From NCBI GenBank assembly GCA_017165825.1, contig CM029386.1, forward strand, positions 4,035,729 through 4,099,728: a DNA stretch of 64,000 bases, given 5' to 3'. The notes beneath the pieces are model-generated. The model was not told where the DNA came from, searched no databases, and worked only from the letters and a program-made list of their open reading frames with translations. Source of the DNA: Hepsetus odoe. Lineage: Eukaryota; Chordata; Actinopteri; Characiformes; Hepsetidae. This document shows positions 62,285 through 64,000 of this stretch, in pieces; positions within the stretch are counted from its first letter, which is position 1; each line of letters begins with the position of its first letter. The translations under genes and the position numbers were made by a program.

Positions 62285-62625
62285 AACGAACGCTCCGCTC
62301 TCACCGCGGTCTTCTTGGCAGGTTCGGCTGCGGCCCTTGAAACCCCACTTTCTCTCCAGCAGTCTGGATTGGATGCAGCCCCTCGAAACCCCGCCTCTTC
62401 CAATGGACTTGGACCTCGTCCCTTAAGCCCCGCCTCCTCCAGCGGACTTGGACCTTGTCCATCAAGCCCCACCTCCTCCGGCGGACATGGACCAGTGGGG
62501 TGTCAGGGGCTGCAGCCGAACCGCCAAGAAGAGTGCAGTGAGAGCGGAGCATTCGTTTGGACTTTAGTTGGACTTTTTGTTGAATGCTTGTGTAATCTCT
62601 CTCCTTTCGGGGGGCCCTGCTTCGG
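62285..62625. repeat. CG-rich internal sequence with inverted arms
   Basis: GAACGCTCCGCTCTCACCGC (62290) has an inverted partner near 62540, and between them lie four or five 38-39 bp units like AGCCCCGCCTCCTCCAGCGG. The short plus- and minus-strand frames here are repeat artefacts. Confidence 0.7.
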
Positions 62626-63771
62626 ATGAAGCGGTAGCAGTACCAGTAGAGGGCGACCTGCTCTGATTGTGCACACCTAGGCATTGGGTGCCAGGTGTGC
62701 CTCATCGGGGTTTGGCGTTATAAGCCCAAATGAATCAGAGCAGGGTGCTGGTCATTCTGCTTGGATTCTGTGTGCTTAACCTTTGTGTTTATTTATGTTA
62801 TGTTTTACACTTGTTATGTTTAATACGTTTAGTTTATGAGTTTTGTGCACTTTATCCATAAATAAAGTTCAGTAAGAAGCTTTTGGCTCTGCGCTGTCAT
62901 CCAGCCCACAACACCACACCATGACAGAAATGACCAGCCACCACAAATGGACGTCGCGAGCCGAGAGCTCCATTGGGATGCCTGCGAGGAACCACCAGAC
63001 CTTCCGGGTGCTGGAGGCTGGGGGGATAAGGGTTAAGCGACACCTAGGGTGTTTTGTGGCGTCCGCTAACCTCCCGGGATTGGCCGAGGTTGTGCCAGTT
63101 CCAGCTCCAGCAACCAGGAGGGTGAAGCTACGGAGCCGGCTCCTGCGTTAGCCCCTGGAGAAGTGGGGCTGCAATGCCGGCTCACTCACCAGCACAAGGT
63201 GTGACTTCAAAGGCATCCTGCATCTTTAGGAGGAGGCGGGGCTTGAGGGACGAGGTCCAAGTCCGCCGGAGGAGGCGGGGCTTGAGGGACGAGGTCCAAG
63301 TCCGCCGGAGGAGGTGGGGCTTGAGGGACGAGGTTTCAGGGGCCGCAGCTGAATCCGCCAAGAAGACCGCGGGGAGAGCGGAGTGTTTGTTTGGACTTTA
63401 GTTGGACTTTGTGTTGAACGCTTGTGTAACCTCTTTCCTTTCAGGCCCCTTGTCTGGTGCACCGGGAGTAGGCGCCTTTGGGGGAGGGTACTGTGACGGT
63501 TCTGTACCAATAGAGGGTGCCCTGCTCTGATTGTGCGCACCTGGGCTTGGGTGCCAGGTGTGCCTCATCGAGGTTTGGCATTATAAGCCCAAACGAATCA
63601 GAGCAGGGTGCTGGTCATTCTGTGTGCACAATTTGTGATTATTCATGTTATGTTTTACACTTATGTTTAAAATGTTTAGTTTGAGTTCTATGCACTTTAT
63701 CCGTCATTAAAGTCCAGTACGAAGTTCTCAGCTCTGCATTGGCGTCCAGTCCACAACACCACACCGTGACA
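62626..63771 (+). mobile_element. Miniature LTR element (TRIM-like)
   Basis: LTRs 62626-62926 (start degraded) and 63492-63771 enclose only about 565 bp. As in element 1, the 5' LTR is followed at once by GAAATGACC (62927 onward) and no TGG-type primer site is seen. The internal part has a short start frame, CG-rich 38-39 bp units (63228-63340) and a purine tract GGGGGAGGG just before the 3' LTR. It cannot encode its own enzymes. Confidence 0.8.
63492..63771 (+). repeat. 3' LTR of the miniature element
   Basis: 280 bp, TGTGACGGTTCTG...CACACCGTGACA, with paired arms CCCTGCTCTGATT and AATCAGAGCAGGG around a TTATAAG core. Confidence 0.9.
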
Positions 63772-63940
63772 AATGCTCCACCTACAGGTGCTGAAGAGAA
63801 ACCCTCATTTCCATCATCCACTGGCTGATGAGGAAATGTAAAAGAGCCATTGGCATTAACTTTCATGAAACTTTCCAAAACATATATTCCAAAACAAGTA
63901 ACAGTCAAGCCATTGATATCACCAGTAGTGCTGTTTGGTA
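63772..63940 (-). pseudogene. Possible host exon interrupted by the LTR
   Basis: On the minus strand, NGLTVTCFGIYVLESFMKVN and FTFPHQPVDDGNEGFSSAPV read openly up to the LTR border. Then the frame enters the LTR. The composition looks coding, but I do not recognise the protein and no splice sites are certain. Confidence 0.35.
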
Positions 63941-64000
63941 GACAGACTAGAGGCCAATAAAGAAAAAAAAATGTATCAGTTTAATTGTTTATTAAATTTC

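Overview
The window looks like a piece of a teleost fish genome. It has intron-containing lectin genes with GT-AG junctions, fish-type LINEs (RTE, Rex1-like, L2-like), tRNA-headed SINEs with an L2-like tail, Ty3/gypsy chromovirus remains, endogenous retroviruses and many microsatellites. The SINE and L2 tails suggest an ostariophysan such as a catfish or characin, but that is inference only. I see no prokaryotic gene, rRNA gene, functional tRNA gene or CRISPR array.

The host content is a local family of secreted lectins with three C-type lectin-like domains (CTLDs), each domain on its own exon. Only one copy is intact: 42829-44327, four coding exons, 379 residues, first CTLD with EPN/WND and second with QPD/WHD. 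The other copies are broken. Copy A (912-4962) is split by a 2.9 kb RTE element. Copy B (13550-14976) keeps two CTLDs but its third is dead. Copy C (21599-21915) stops inside exon 2, and copy E (49503-49919) is a remnant. Further fragments lie in reverse orientation at about 29797-29930 and 61331-61935.

Most of the rest is nested mobile DNA. From left to right: gypsy relic (107-840); RTE (1305-4228); a non-autonomous LTR element carrying an IQ-repeat array (6651-10833); decayed LINE, SINE and gypsy pieces (10.8-13.5 kb); an LTR with an L2-like LINE (16.8-20.7 kb); a 7.6 kb endogenous retrovirus on the minus strand with a tRNA-Arg primer site (22111-29679); an RTE fragment (30.3-31.7 kb); a gypsy chromovirus (31.9-34.6 kb); a palindromic retroelement (35282-38808); a Rex1-like LINE and an RTE 5' end (38.8-41.5 kb); minisatellites and SINEs around the intact lectin gene; an RTE invaded by a LINE tail that was itself invaded by a solo LTR (47.9-49.5 kb); a second non-autonomous LTR element (50514-54423); further LINE, RTE and retrovirus fragments (54.4-60.7 kb); an inverted duplicate of the 21.6-31.7 kb locus (about 57.8-61.9 kb); and a cluster of short LTR elements (62.1-63.8 kb).

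The most unusual content is a family of LTR-flanked elements without pol genes, at 6651-10833 and 50514-54423, with relatives at 48995-49270 and 62066-63771. The two long members encode related coiled-coil proteins. One of them also carries about 13 tandem IQ motifs resembling the spindle protein ASPM. Their LTRs share a nested dyad architecture in U3 whose arm sequences differ between families while pairing is kept. At two right-hand LTR/internal junctions, GAAATGA follows at once and no standard TGG-type primer site is visible.
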